Assembly (NCBI RefSeq): GCF_001957125.1
Contig: NZ_MPHJ01000003.1
Span: 289,203 to 353,202 of the forward strand
DNA length: 64,000 nucleotides
Reading direction: 5' to 3'
Origin: Shewanella sp. UCD-KL12
GTDB taxonomy: Bacteria > Pseudomonadota > Gammaproteobacteria > Enterobacterales > Shewanellaceae
Shown here: piece by piece, positions 1-8,225 of the stretch
How positions within the stretch are numbered: position 1 is the first letter of the stretch
How the letters are laid out: every line of letters begins with the position of its first letter
Position numbers and translations under genes: made by a program
The notes under the pieces: generated by a model
The model's database searches: none
Seen by the model: the letters and a program-made list of their open reading frames with translations, nothing else
Told to the model about the DNA's origin: nothing

Positions 1-100
1 CTTGGCCTAGCTTTTAAAACCCTTTAAGCCCAATATAGGAGCATTCTGGAGTTCCTCTATTAAAAATCATTTCTGCACTTCATATTTCATTTTGTTATAG

Positions 101-124
101 ATAAAAGTTGTTTATAACTTTTAT
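101..124. promoter_or_regulatory. inverted repeat upstream of cysD
   Basis: Two perfect 9-bp arms, ATAAAAGTT and AACTTTTAT, are separated by 6 bases, about 120 bp upstream of the cysD start. It could be an operator (cys genes are usually CysB-controlled) or a weak hairpin ending an upstream transcript. The sequence alone does not decide between these. The rest of positions 1-245 shows nothing else I can name. Confidence 0.35.
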
Positions 125-245
125 TCCTTTCGTGTGCTGCTATTATCTCAACAGTTAATTTCGTTAATTAATGATAACTATACTTAGGGATAAGTATTAA
201 AAGTTGTTGTTACTTAGATTTGATCACGTTTACGCGGAAGTCGAT

Positions 246-1151
246 ATGTCTACACATCTAACTCATCTTAAACAGCTTGAAGCTGAATCGATTCAAATTA
301 TGCGTGAAGTGGCCGCTGAATTTGATAACCCTGTCATGCTTTACTCGGTTGGTAAAGACTCCTCAGTCCTGCTGCACTTAGCACGTAAAGCCTTTTACCC
401 TGGCAAGATACCGTTTCCGTTAATGCATGTTGATACCAACTGGAAGTTCAAGGAGATGATTGAATTTCGTGATCAGATGGCGAAGAAATATGGTTTTGAC
501 TTAATTGTTCATAAAAATCCTCGTGGTATTGAAATGGGTGTCGGTCCATTTACCCATGGTAGCGCTAAGCATACCGATATCATGAAGACTGAAGGGCTAA
601 AGCAAGCACTTGATATGCATGGATTCGATGCCGCTTTTGGTGGTGCTCGCAGAGATGAAGAGAAATCTCGCGCTAAAGAACGTGTTTATTCATTCCGTGA
701 TAGCAAACATAGGTGGGATCCTAAAAACCAGCGCCCTGAACTTTGGAACATCTATAACGGTAAAGTTGATAAGGGCGAAAGCATTCGTGTATTCCCGTTA
801 TCAAATTGGACCGAGCTGGACATCTGGCAGTATATCTATTTAGAAGGTATTGAGATCCCTTCGCTTTATCTTGCGGCGGAGCGTCCAGTCGTTGAGCGTG
901 ATGGCACCTTAATCATGGTTGATGATGAACGTATGCCAATAGAAGAGGGTGAAGATGTACAAACCAAAATGGTTCGCTTTAGAACATTAGGCTGTTATCC
1001 ATTGACTGGGGCGGTTGAATCTGAGGCGCAAACTCTACCAGAGATTATTCAAGAGATGCTGCTCTGTACCACTTCGGAGCGTCAGGGCCGAGTTATAGAT
1101 AATGACTCTGCAGGATCGATGGAAAAGAAGAAGATGGAAGGGTACTTTTAA
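246..1151 (+). CDS. cysD: Sulfate adenylyltransferase subunit 2 (CysD)
   Basis: Catalytic subunit of the CysDN ATP sulfurylase, which makes adenosine 5'-phosphosulfate from ATP and sulfate in the cytoplasm. The 301-residue product aligns end to end in my memory with E. coli CysD (302 aa): PP-loop SVGKDSS at residues 34-40, the block [16 protein letters not shown], and the C-terminal [11 protein letters not shown] reading frame opens 14 codons earlier, but ATG 246 is preferred because GGAAG lies 5 nt upstream and the protein then begins [12 protein letters not shown], as in E. coli. Its stop codon lies inside a perfect hairpin (1144-1166, arms of 10 bp). cysN follows only after an inserted small gene. 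Confidence 0.97.
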   Translation: MSTHLTHLKQLEAESIQIMREVAAEFDNPVMLYSVGKDSSVLLHLARKAFYPGKIPFPLMHVDTNWKFKEMIEFRDQMAKKYGFDLIVHKNPRGIEMGVGPFTHGSAKHTDIMKTEGLKQALDMHGFDAAFGGARRDEEKSRAKERVYSFRDSKHRWDPKNQRPELWNIYNGKVDKGESIRVFPLSNWTELDIWQYIYLEGIEIPSLYLAAERPVVERDGTLIMVDDERMPIEEGEDVQTKMVRFRTLGCYPLTGAVESEAQTLPEIIQEMLLCTTSERQGRVIDNDSAGSMEKKKMEGYF

Positions 1152-1167
1152 GCGGAGCTTAAAAGTA

Positions 1168-1683
1168 GTTGTAAGCCATAAGTTTTAAGCGGTAAGTAAA
1201 GCGAAGATAAAAGCAATTAAATATAGATTTTAGCCGTAAGTCATTGCGAGTAGTGAAAATACAAGGATGTATTATGAACTTCGAGAATTTAGATGTATGG
1301 AAACGTTCTGCGCGTCTTTCGGCTGAGATTTATAAAGCAACCTCGACGCTAACAGATTTTGGCTTTAGAGATCAGTTAACACGTTCTGGCTTGTCTGTAC
1401 CGAGCAACATTGCTGAGGGGATGACGAGAGAAAGTATCAAAGAGCAAAAACGCTTTTTGGATATAGCAAGATCTTCACTTTCTGAAGCCAGAACACAAAT
1501 TTATATCGGTATTGAAATTGGTTATCTCCATAAGCAGCAAGGCAGTGAGTGGCTTGTTGAGACAAGAGAGTTATCAGCCATGATTAATAGTTTGAAAAAC
1601 AAAATTAAATAAGACAAATCAATTTTGAAGTGGATTAAATTTAGTCAGCTTTTACTTATGACTTAAAACTTACCACTTACAAC
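1168..1683. mobile_element. candidate inverted-repeat-bounded insertion carrying a four-helix-bundle gene
   Basis: The arms at 1168-1202 and 1648-1683 are inverted copies of each other, about 29 of 35 positions matching. Both are built from TAAG-containing blocks such as GTTGTAAG and TAAGTTTTAAG. They flank the small gene at 1274-1612 and split the cysD-cysN operon. In RNA the arms could pair and hold the gene in the loop, as intervening sequences in some bacterial 23S rRNAs do. A further partial copy (TTTTAGCCGTAAGTCATT) sits near 1230-1245. No transposase or target duplication is visible, so mobility is inferred. Confidence 0.45.
1274..1612 (+). CDS. Four helix bundle protein (23S rRNA intervening-sequence type, S23 family)
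   Basis: A 112-residue all-helical protein beginning MNFENLDVWKRS, with the family hallmarks: the N-terminal F-xx-L-x-VW-x-x-(S/A) stretch, GFRDQLTRSGLSVPSNIAEG in the middle and SLSEARTQIYI toward the end. Relatives occur inside 23S rRNA intervening sequences and as accessory (Avd-like) proteins of diversity-generating retroelements; their role outside retroelements is unknown. ATG 1274 is chosen because AAGGA lies 6 nt upstream; the frame extends 10 codons further without a ribosome site. It sits in the cysD-cysN gap between inverted repeats, so it is probably an insertion rather than a sulfur gene. No reverse transcriptase is nearby. Confidence 0.88.
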   Translation: MNFENLDVWKRSARLSAEIYKATSTLTDFGFRDQLTRSGLSVPSNIAEGMTRESIKEQKRFLDIARSSLSEARTQIYIGIEIGYLHKQQGSEWLVETRELSAMINSLKNKIK

Positions 1684-1720
1684 TTAACAAGATTAACTTT
1701 GTCTTTGCTATGGAGTATGT

Positions 1721-3130
1721 ATGACCACAAGTTCGAATTTGATTGCTTCAGATATAGAAGCGTATCTGAAAGTTCACGAAAACAAAGATATGTTGCGAGT
1801 GCTAACTTGTGGCAGCGTAGATGATGGTAAGTCGACTTTAATTGGTCGTTTGCTTTTTGATAGTAAAATGATCTTTGAAGATCAGATGGCGGCGATTGAG
1901 AAAGATTCGAAGCGCTTTAATACTACCGATGAAGCGTTTGACTTGGCTCTTTTGGTTGATGGTCTTCAATCTGAGCGTGAACAAGGGATCACCATTGACG
2001 TGGCTTATCGCTATTTCGCCACAGAGCAGCGTAAGTTTATTATTGCTGATACCCCAGGCCATGAGCAGTACACCCGTAATATGGCAACAGGGGCTTCGAC
2101 CTGTGATTTGGCTATTATTTTGATTGATGCTCGCCATGGTGTACAAGTTCAGACTCGTCGCCATAGCTTTATCTGTTCACAGCTTGGTATTAAACATGTA
2201 ATTATCGCGATTAATAAGATGGATGCGGTGGATTACGATCAAGCGACATACCAAAGCATCAAAAAAGAGTATCGCGAGTTTGCCGAAGACTTATCATTTT
2301 CTGATATTCGTTTTGTACCTATCTCAGCGCTGAAAGGCGATAACGTAGTGAACGAAAGTGCCAATATGACTTGGTACCCAGGCTCTACTCTTTTAAAGCT
2401 GCTTAATACTGTGTCGGTTGAGCAAGATAAAAGCGAATCACTGCGTTTTCAAGTCCAGTACGTTAACCGTCCCAACTTAGATTTTCGTGGCTTTTGCGGC
2501 ACAATTGGATCGGGTGAGGTTAGGGTCGGAGACACTGTTGTTGCTCTGCCTTCAAATAAAGAATCACGTATTAAGTCAATTGTGACATTTGATGGTGAAC
2601 TGCAAAAGGCTTCAGCGGGTGAGGCTGTCACCTTAACCCTTGAAGATGAGATTGATGTAAGTCGTGGCGATATGTTGGTGCGCCCTCATGACAAGCCATT
2701 TTCAACAAGTAACTTTGAAGCTGATGTTGTCTGGATGACTGAGGAGCCTCTTTGTCTTGATAGAGAATATGCTATCAAGGTGGGCAGCAAATCAGTTTAT
2801 GGTTATGCCGATGCTATCAATCATAAAGTTGATGTGAATACTCTGGAGAAGCAAGCTGCGCAGCAGTTAGCACTCAATGAGATCGGTAATTGTCATTTTG
2901 CGGTTACTGCGCCTGTGCAATTTGATGCCTATGATAATAACCGTGCTACGGGAGCTTTCATCATTATCGATCGCCTAACCAATGTCACGGTAGGAGCTGG
3001 GATGATCCGTAACTCCCTTGAAGCCAAATCTGTGAAACAACATAGTTATTCTGAATTTGAGCTAGAGATGAATGCACTAGTGCGCAAACACTTCCCTCAT
3101 TGGGGAACCAAGGATATCTCTAAGGGATAG
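1721..3130 (+). CDS. cysN: Sulfate adenylyltransferase subunit 1 (CysN)
   Basis: GTPase subunit of ATP sulfurylase: it couples GTP hydrolysis to APS formation by CysD. At 469 aa it is the normal stand-alone length (E. coli 475), without a fused CysC kinase domain. The G motifs are intact: G1 GSVDDGKS at 31-38, G3 DTPGH at 110-114, G4 NKMD at 165-168, followed by the two beta-barrel domains of translation-factor-like GTPases. GGAG lies 5 nt before the ATG. It is separated from cysD by about 570 bp that carry the four-helix-bundle insertion, so whether the two are still transcribed together depends on read-through. Confidence 0.97.
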   Translation: MTTSSNLIASDIEAYLKVHENKDMLRVLTCGSVDDGKSTLIGRLLFDSKMIFEDQMAAIEKDSKRFNTTDEAFDLALLVDGLQSEREQGITIDVAYRYFATEQRKFIIADTPGHEQYTRNMATGASTCDLAIILIDARHGVQVQTRRHSFICSQLGIKHVIIAINKMDAVDYDQATYQSIKKEYREFAEDLSFSDIRFVPISALKGDNVVNESANMTWYPGSTLLKLLNTVSVEQDKSESLRFQVQYVNRPNLDFRGFCGTIGSGEVRVGDTVVALPSNKESRIKSIVTFDGELQKASAGEAVTLTLEDEIDVSRGDMLVRPHDKPFSTSNFEADVVWMTEEPLCLDREYAIKVGSKSVYGYADAINHKVDVNTLEKQAAQQLALNEIGNCHFAVTAPVQFDAYDNNRATGAFIIIDRLTNVTVGAGMIRNSLEAKSVKQHSYSEFELEMNALVRKHFPHWGTKDISKG

Positions 3131-3160
3131 ATAGGAAGTTACGAGTCAGCTATAGAGCTA

Positions 3161-3240
3161 AGAAAGTCTCGAGTTACGAGTAAAAGATTTAAAAACATAA
3201 GAGTTGCTGTTGATGTCTAATTTTATGTTTCTTTATCATG
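3161..3240. repeat. intergenic stem-loop repeat, copy 1
   Basis: First of three related elements in successive gaps. Shared blocks in order: AGAAAGTCTCGAGTTACGAG, TAAAAGA, an inner stem (AAACATAA paired with TTATGTTT), TCTTTATCATGCG, then CGTAGCT heptamers. The outer CGAGTTACGAG can pair with the distal CTCGTAGCTC, giving a two-tier hairpin. Same orientation as copies 2 and 3. Confidence 0.8.
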
Positions 3241-3325
3241 CGTAGCTCGTAGCTCGTAGCTCGTAGCTCGTAGCTCGTAGCTCGTAGCTCGTAGCTCGTA
3301 GCTCGTAGCTCGTAGCTCGTAGCTC
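3241..3325. repeat. CGTAGCT heptamer tandem array, 12 copies
   Basis: A perfect tandem of the 7-mer CGTAGCT over 85 bp, directly continuing copy 1 of the stem-loop repeat and ending about 20 bp before the permease start codon. No sequence variation between units, which suggests recent slippage expansion. The related elements downstream carry only about two degenerate units (5221-5234) and three units (6034-6054). Confidence 0.95.
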
Positions 3326-3345
3326 AGTAAAAATATTAGGATGTT

Positions 3346-5073
3346 ATGTCTCTAGATGCATATTTAACCATAGGGCTATTCTTTGCGACCATAGCTGGGC
3401 TTATCCGCTTTCAGAGTAGACCCGCGGTTGTATTTGGTGTTGCTCTATTAGTCATGGTTGGACTGAACTTAGTATCACGGGATCAACTGCTGTCCAGCAT
3501 GTCTAATCCCGGCTTAGTGACGCTGGTTTTATTAATCTTATGCTCTTTTGCTCTTGAGAAGACGCGCTTGCTCAGAGTGATAGCCTCCAAAGTTATTGTA
3601 AAAAGCTATAACTCCACTTGGATGAGGCTGTTTGGCATTACTGCGCTGAGCTCTGCCATGCTGAACAATACGGCTGTAGTGGCAACTTTACTATCACCCA
3701 TTCGAAATAACCCACATCATTTCGCCAGTAAATTACTATTGCCTCTCTCTTATGCCGCCATTCTAGGGGGAACACTCACGCTCATAGGCACATCGACTAA
3801 CCTTATTGTTAATAGTTTATATATTGATTCAGAAGGGCACTCGCTTAACTTCTTTTCATTTACAGCTGTCGGTAGCTTGTTAGTGCTTGGCTGTGGTTTG
3901 GTGCTGAGGCTTGTCTCTCGCTGGTTACCTAATATTGAACAAAAACATACCTGCTCAAAAGGTTATTTCATTGATGCTAAGGTGATTGAGGGCTCAGAGC
4001 TAATCGGTCGTTCTGTAGAAGGCAATGGACTTAGGCATCTAGAGTCGCTATTTCTGGTTGAGGTTGTACGTGATGGCCGCTTAATAAGCCCTGTAACGCC
4101 CACCGAAGTGCTTCAGCTCAATGATAGGCTCATATTTAGTGGTGATATTACTAAAGTGATGCAACTTAGCCAGTTTTCTGGCTTAGAATTGTTTGCAGAG
4201 AAAAATGGCCTACTTGACTCAAACCTGACTGAAGTCGTCGTTAAACAAGAAAGTATTCTCATTAATAAAACATTGAAGGGGGCAGGCTTTAGAGCACTGT
4301 TTGATGCGGCCGCTGTAGCCATTCGTCGTGATGGTGAAGAGATCTCTGGAAAACTGGGTGAAGTGGTCATTAAAGCGGGAGACTTCTTAGTTTTAGCTGT
4401 CGGTGAAGACTTTAAAACACGAAGAAATATTAGCAAGAACTTTATTGTTATCAGTGGTGTTGAGCCAGAAGTTCGTATTAATGGTGTTAAGGCCTGGGTG
4501 TCAATCGGTGGTTTCGCTTTGACTATCGCATTAGCGGCAACAGGTGTTATTGAACTCCTACAAGGCATGCTATTACTGCTTGGTGTGCTTATTTTTAGTA
4601 AGTGTCTCAACGTCAATGAGGTTGTCCGCCGCTTTCCCGTCGATATCTGGTTAATCGTATCTTCTGCTATATTGCTTTCACAAGCTTTAGTTAACACAGG
4701 TGTGGTTGATCTCATTGCTGAATTAGTACAAGAGAGTACTAATAGAGATCATCTGTATCTGGCGCTAATCATCATTTATGTGGCGACTTGGTTGATGACT
4801 GAGCTTATTACTAATAATGCAGCAGCAGCACTGATGTTTCCTATCGCTTATAGCATAGGGCTAGGTTTTGGTGTAGATATATTACCCTTTGTTATGACCG
4901 TTGCTTTTGCTGCAAGTGGCAGCTTTATCAGCCCTTATGGTTATCAGACAAATTTAATGGTGTATAACGCAGGTCAATATCGAATTGGTGACTTTGTTAA
5001 AGTCGGATTACCGGTAAGCCTAGTTTATGCCCTTATTGTTTTAACCGCCGTACCAGTGTTTTTCCCGTTTTAG
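3346..5073 (+). CDS. SLC13-family permease with TrkA-C domains (probable sulfate transporter)
   Basis: A 575-residue inner-membrane protein: an N-terminal set of membrane helices (about 1-190), a soluble middle (about 200-385) with two TrkA-C/RCK-C-like repeats (VIEGSELIGRSVEG and ESILINKTLKGAGF start them), and a C-terminal set of helices. The symporter signature blocks GTLTLIGTSTNLIVN near residue 145 and the C-terminal TNNAAAALMFP and SFISPYGYQTNLMVY are present. Family members carry sulfate, thiosulfate or dicarboxylates. Its place between cysN and cysC points to sulfate. No other sulfate transporter is in the window. The heptamer array lies immediately upstream, so its translation or mRNA stability may depend on that repeat. 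Confidence 0.85.
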   Translation: MSLDAYLTIGLFFATIAGLIRFQSRPAVVFGVALLVMVGLNLVSRDQLLSSMSNPGLVTLVLLILCSFALEKTRLLRVIASKVIVKSYNSTWMRLFGITALSSAMLNNTAVVATLLSPIRNNPHHFASKLLLPLSYAAILGGTLTLIGTSTNLIVNSLYIDSEGHSLNFFSFTAVGSLLVLGCGLVLRLVSRWLPNIEQKHTCSKGYFIDAKVIEGSELIGRSVEGNGLRHLESLFLVEVVRDGRLISPVTPTEVLQLNDRLIFSGDITKVMQLSQFSGLELFAEKNGLLDSNLTEVVVKQESILINKTLKGAGFRALFDAAAVAIRRDGEEISGKLGEVVIKAGDFLVLAVGEDFKTRRNISKNFIVISGVEPEVRINGVKAWVSIGGFALTIALAATGVIELLQGMLLLLGVLIFSKCLNVNEVVRRFPVDIWLIVSSAILLSQALVNTGVVDLIAELVQESTNRDHLYLALIIIYVATWLMTELITNNAAAALMFPIAYSIGLGFGVDILPFVMTVAFAASGSFISPYGYQTNLMVYNAGQYRIGDFVKVGLPVSLVYALIVLTAVPVFFPF

Positions 5074-5080
5074 TGGAAGA

Positions 5081-5150
5081 AGTATCGAGTACAAGATAGA
5101 GCAAAGAAAGTATCTATAAAAGTATCGATTACAAGACAGAGCAGAGAAAG
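5081..5150. repeat. 30-bp direct repeat pair
   Basis: Positions 5081-5110 and 5121-5150 match at 27 of 30 bases (AGTATCGA, TACAAGA, AGAGCA and AGAAAG blocks). The same blocks occur in more diverged form just before copies 1 and 3 of the stem-loop repeat, so they belong to the same repeat family. Confidence 0.75.
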
Positions 5151-5234
5151 CCTCGAGTTGCGAGTAAAAGAACAAAATTTAAATTCCTGGTTGATATTAA
5201 TTTTTTCAGTTCTTTATCATGCGTAGCGCGTAGC
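5143..5234. repeat. intergenic stem-loop repeat, copy 2
   Basis: A diverged copy: CCTCGAGTTGCGAGTAAAAGA is followed by a changed inner stem and then TTCTTTATCATGCGTAGCGCGTAGC. Only about two degenerate heptamers remain. It ends 25 bp before the cysC start. Confidence 0.7.
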
Positions 5235-5259
5235 TTCAAATTAATTTCAAGGATTGTTA

Positions 5260-5907
5260 ATGTCACCTTATAAAGCCGTAGAGACAGAAGATAAGTCTTC
5301 AGATGTTGTTTGGCATCAAGCGAGTGTTTCTCACAATGACAGAGTCAAGGCTCATGATCACCGTCCTGCTGTACTTTGGTTTACAGGCCTTAGTGGTTCA
5401 GGTAAGTCAACGGTAGCAAATGCCGTCGATAAAATGTTGCATGATTTAGGCTGTAAAACCTACCTGCTCGATGGAGATAATGTTCGTCATGGTCTGAATG
5501 GTGATCTCGGATTTTCAGACAGTGATAGGGTCGAGAATATCCGCCGTATCGGTGAAGTCTCAAAGCTGTTTGTCGATGCTGGCTTGTTGGTTTCTACCGC
5601 CTTTATTTCACCATTCGCTGCCGATAGAGAGATGGTGAGATCTCAGTTAACCGCTGAGCAGTTTATTGAAGTTTTTATTGATACGCCTATTGAAGTTTGT
5701 GAGCAAAGAGATCCTAAAGGCCTCTATAAAAAAGCGCGTGCTGGAGAGATTAAAAATTTCACTGGAATTGATTCAGCCTATGAGCTGCCGTCGCAACCTG
5801 AAGTGCATGTAAAAACGGCTGAGCAATCTGTAGAAGCTTGTGCAATGCAGGTTGTACAATACTTGCAGGATAAAGGTTACTTAAAAGCTGCCTTGAGCTC
5901 AATATAG
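5260..5907 (+). CDS. cysC: Adenylylsulfate kinase (CysC)
   Basis: Phosphorylates APS to PAPS, the second activation step of assimilatory sulfate reduction. The 215-residue protein has the P-loop GLSGSGKST from residue 43, [12 protein letters not shown], the ISPFAADR block of the active-site lid and the FTGIDSAYE(L)P motif typical of CysC. ATG 5260 is chosen over the in-frame TTG at 5254 because AAGGA at 5249-5253 is correctly spaced only for the ATG. It is a stand-alone kinase, consistent with the unfused CysN. Confidence 0.96.
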   Translation: MSPYKAVETEDKSSDVVWHQASVSHNDRVKAHDHRPAVLWFTGLSGSGKSTVANAVDKMLHDLGCKTYLLDGDNVRHGLNGDLGFSDSDRVENIRRIGEVSKLFVDAGLLVSTAFISPFAADREMVRSQLTAEQFIEVFIDTPIEVCEQRDPKGLYKKARAGEIKNFTGIDSAYELPSQPEVHVKTAEQSVEACAMQVVQYLQDKGYLKAALSSI

Positions 5908-5952
5908 GCTAAAAAAGTTTCTTAAAAAAACTTTCGAATACAGGAAAAAGCT

Positions 5953-6055
5953 GAGAAAGTCTCGAGTTGCGAGTAAAAGATTAAAAAACATAAGAATTGT
6001 TGTTGATGTTTAATCTTATGTTTCTTTATCATTCGTAGCTCGTAGCTCGTAGCTC
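5953..6055. repeat. intergenic stem-loop repeat, copy 3
   Basis: Best-preserved hairpin of the three: AAACATAAGA at 5986-5995 pairs perfectly with TCTTATGTTT at 6014-6023, flanked by GAGTTGCGAG and three CGTAGCT heptamers (6034-6054). It lies between cysC and the DHH gene and ends about 20 bp before the latter's start codon. Confidence 0.8.
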
Positions 6056-6076
6056 AAACATAACCTTAGAGTATAC

Positions 6077-7033
6077 ATGAATTACGATATTTTTAATGGT
6101 GATGCAGATGGCATCATAGCCTTGTTACAGCTTAGGCTCGCTAACCCAATAGAAAGTGAGTTGGTTACAGGCGTTAAGCGCGATATTCAACTTTTAAGCC
6201 AAGTGTCTGCTAATTCCGGTGACGCTATCACTGTTTTAGATATTTCAATGGAGAAGAATCATACTGCACTGCTGAATGTACTCGATGCAGGGGCAAGTGT
6301 GTTTTATGTCGACCATCACCGCTGTGGTGATATTCCAGCGCACAAAAACCTAGAGTCGAATATCAATCTTGATGCTAATACCTGTACTGCGCTCATTGTT
6401 GATCATTTATTAAATGGAAAGTTTCATCTTTGGGCAATAACAGCTGCTTATGGGGATAACCTTATCAAGAGGGCTGATCAGTTAGCGTCAGAGGCAGGGT
6501 TGTCGATTCATCAAGCTGAGCAATTGAAAGAGCTGGGTACCTTGATTAACTATAATGGTTACGGTAGCACAATAGCTGAGCTTCATTTTCATCCTGCTGA
6601 TCTATACCTAGCGCTGCGAAAGTATCCCAGCCCTTTTGATGTCATTGCCGATAAAACTTCACCTTTCTATCTGCTTAAAGCCGCATATCAGCAAGATATG
6701 GATAGAGCATTAGCCGTTGCAGCAACATACCAGAGTGCTTTTTTATCTGTTTTCGAGTTACCTGACGCAGACTGGGCGAGAAGGGTGAGCGGTGTTTACG
6801 GTAACCAGCTTGCAAACCAGCAAGCGGCTTCTGCTCATGCGGTACTAACTGATAATAATGATGGTACTTATACTGTCTCTTTGCGAGCTCCTTTAAACAA
6901 AAAGCATGGAGCGGGTGACATCTGTACCCAGTTTGCTACTGGTGGGGGCCGAGCTGCAGCTGCAGGAATAAACGCGTTACCAAAATCAGAACTATCCCAA
7001 TTTATTGAATCTGTTGAGCGCTATTATCTATAG
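6077..7033 (+). CDS. DHH-family phosphoesterase
   Basis: A 318-residue DHH-superfamily metal-dependent phosphoesterase. The four metal-binding motifs can be seen: NGDADG (D9, D11), VLDIS (D55), the name-giving VDHH (D79-H81) and AYGDN near residue 130. The C-terminal GGGRAAAAG block, near residue 298, matches the DHHA1 substrate-binding motif, usually GGGH. Substrates in this superfamily include nanoRNA, cyclic dinucleotides and pAp (NrnA). Because it follows cysDNC and sulfate reduction releases pAp, a pAp-phosphatase role is a reasonable guess but only that. Another possibility is a link with the adjacent polysaccharide genes. No clear ribosome site precedes the ATG. Confidence 0.8.
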   Translation: MNYDIFNGDADGIIALLQLRLANPIESELVTGVKRDIQLLSQVSANSGDAITVLDISMEKNHTALLNVLDAGASVFYVDHHRCGDIPAHKNLESNINLDANTCTALIVDHLLNGKFHLWAITAAYGDNLIKRADQLASEAGLSIHQAEQLKELGTLINYNGYGSTIAELHFHPADLYLALRKYPSPFDVIADKTSPFYLLKAAYQQDMDRALAVAATYQSAFLSVFELPDADWARRVSGVYGNQLANQQAASAHAVLTDNNDGTYTVSLRAPLNKKHGAGDICTQFATGGGRAAAAGINALPKSELSQFIESVERYYL

Positions 7034-7068
7034 TCGTAGCGGATTCTACCTTTCTATCTATACATCGA

Positions 7069-7087
7069 AGGGGGCTTTAGCTCCCCT
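7069..7087 (+). terminator. hairpin after the DHH gene
   Basis: AGGGG and CCCCT arms enclose a short loop 36 bp after the stop codon. There is no run of T after it, so intrinsic termination is uncertain. The rest of 7034-7255 is the promoter region of rmlA and contains a TATGAT-like -10 hexamer near 7206. Confidence 0.4.
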
Positions 7088-7255
7088 AGATTAGCCACTA
7101 GAGTTAAAGGGAGAGTCATCGTCATCGCGGCAAAAGTACGCGCCTATTAGTTGTTTGTTTAGATTCGTTAGTGGCTGTTTGGCAAAGTCGATTTTACAGA
7201 GTGTGATATGATGTACCCTGTTCTGAGCTGTTAATTGTTGAGATGTAAACCTAAG

Positions 7256-8122
7256 ATGAGAAAAGGCATTATTCTAGCTGGTGGCACTGGTTCTAGGTTA
7301 TTTCCCATGACTCAAGTTGTGAGTAAACAACTACTTCCTATCTATGATAAGCCGATGATCTACTATCCTCTTTCCACTTTGATGCAAGCGGGGATCAAAG
7401 AGGTTTTGCTTATCTGCACACCCAATGATCTCCCCTTATTTAAAGCTTTACTCAAAGATGGTTCTCAGTGGGGGATATCGCTGAAATATGCTGAGCAAGT
7501 TGAGCCTAAGGGTTTAGCTCAAGCACTGATAATTGCCGAAGGTTTTATTGATGGTGGTTTAAGTGCTTTAATCTTAGGAGATAATATTTTTTATGGCGAC
7601 TCTCTTCCCGCCTTGTTTACTCAGCTCTGCTCAACTACAGAAGGCTGTTTTGTTTTTGGCTATCATGTTTCAAACCCTCAAGATTATGGCGTGATCACCT
7701 TCGATGATGCCGGAGGGGCTTCTGCAATTTATGAGAAACCAGTAACGCCTGAATCTCAATATGCGATGCCAGGACTGTATTTTTTTGATGAACGTGCTTG
7801 CGCCTTTGCTAAAGATGTCATCCCTTCAAGCCGTGGCGAGCTAGAGATTGTTGATGTTGTAAATCGATATCTGGATGATAAATCTCTTAAGGTAGCAAAA
7901 TTAGGAAGAGGAACAGCTTGGTTAGACACTGGCACTCCAGATGCGCTATCTGAAGCAACACAATTTATCTCAGCAATTGAAAAAAGGCAGGGGTTAAAAA
8001 TTAACTGCCCTGAAGAGATTGCATTCCATCAAGGTTGGATTGACGACAATCAGCTCAAGCGACTAGCTCAGCCATTATTAAAAAGTGGGTATGGTGAGTA
8101 TCTATTAAAGCTAATCATATAG
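7256..8122 (+). CDS. rfbA: Glucose-1-phosphate thymidylyltransferase (RmlA/RfbA)
   Basis: Makes dTDP-glucose from dTTP and glucose 1-phosphate, the first step of dTDP-rhamnose and related sugar synthesis. The 288-residue length is typical. Visible motifs: GGTGSRLFPMT at the N-terminus (nucleotide-binding, with the catalytic Arg), SKQLLPIYDKPMIYYPL, LGDNIFYG and EKP. ATG 7256 is used because the in-frame TTG at 7235 adds seven atypical residues. rmlB, rmlC and rmlD are not in the window, so the dTDP-sugar must be finished by genes elsewhere. It converges on the minus-strand polysaccharide cluster. Confidence 0.93.
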   Translation: MRKGIILAGGTGSRLFPMTQVVSKQLLPIYDKPMIYYPLSTLMQAGIKEVLLICTPNDLPLFKALLKDGSQWGISLKYAEQVEPKGLAQALIIAEGFIDGGLSALILGDNIFYGDSLPALFTQLCSTTEGCFVFGYHVSNPQDYGVITFDDAGGASAIYEKPVTPESQYAMPGLYFFDERACAFAKDVIPSSRGELEIVDVVNRYLDDKSLKVAKLGRGTAWLDTGTPDALSEATQFISAIEKRQGLKINCPEEIAFHQGWIDDNQLKRLAQPLLKSGYGEYLLKLII

Positions 8123-8225
8123 GCGAATTTTATTGTAGGATGGCTTTTAGGGCTGAGAGGCCTGTGAGTGTTCCACCGACCTTTCTGGCGTAGTGCTGAA
8201 AAGGCTGCGCGGCTAAAGCACGCTT

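Noticed and set aside
1274..1612. Diversity-generating retroelement accessory (Avd) gene
   Set aside because: The fold matches, but no reverse transcriptase, template repeat or variable repeat was found near it.
3241..3325. Tandem array that could be taken for a CRISPR
   Set aside because: Units are 7 bp, identical and contiguous, with no spacers and no cas genes nearby.
4113..4715. Long reverse-strand reading frame (200 codons) inside the permease gene
   Set aside because: Antisense shadow of a well-supported membrane protein; Ser/Thr/Pro-rich, no ribosome site and no family resemblance.
8123..8225. Small gene between rmlA and the glycerophosphotransferase gene
   Set aside because: The only frame there overlaps the end of the opposite gene and shows no ribosome site.
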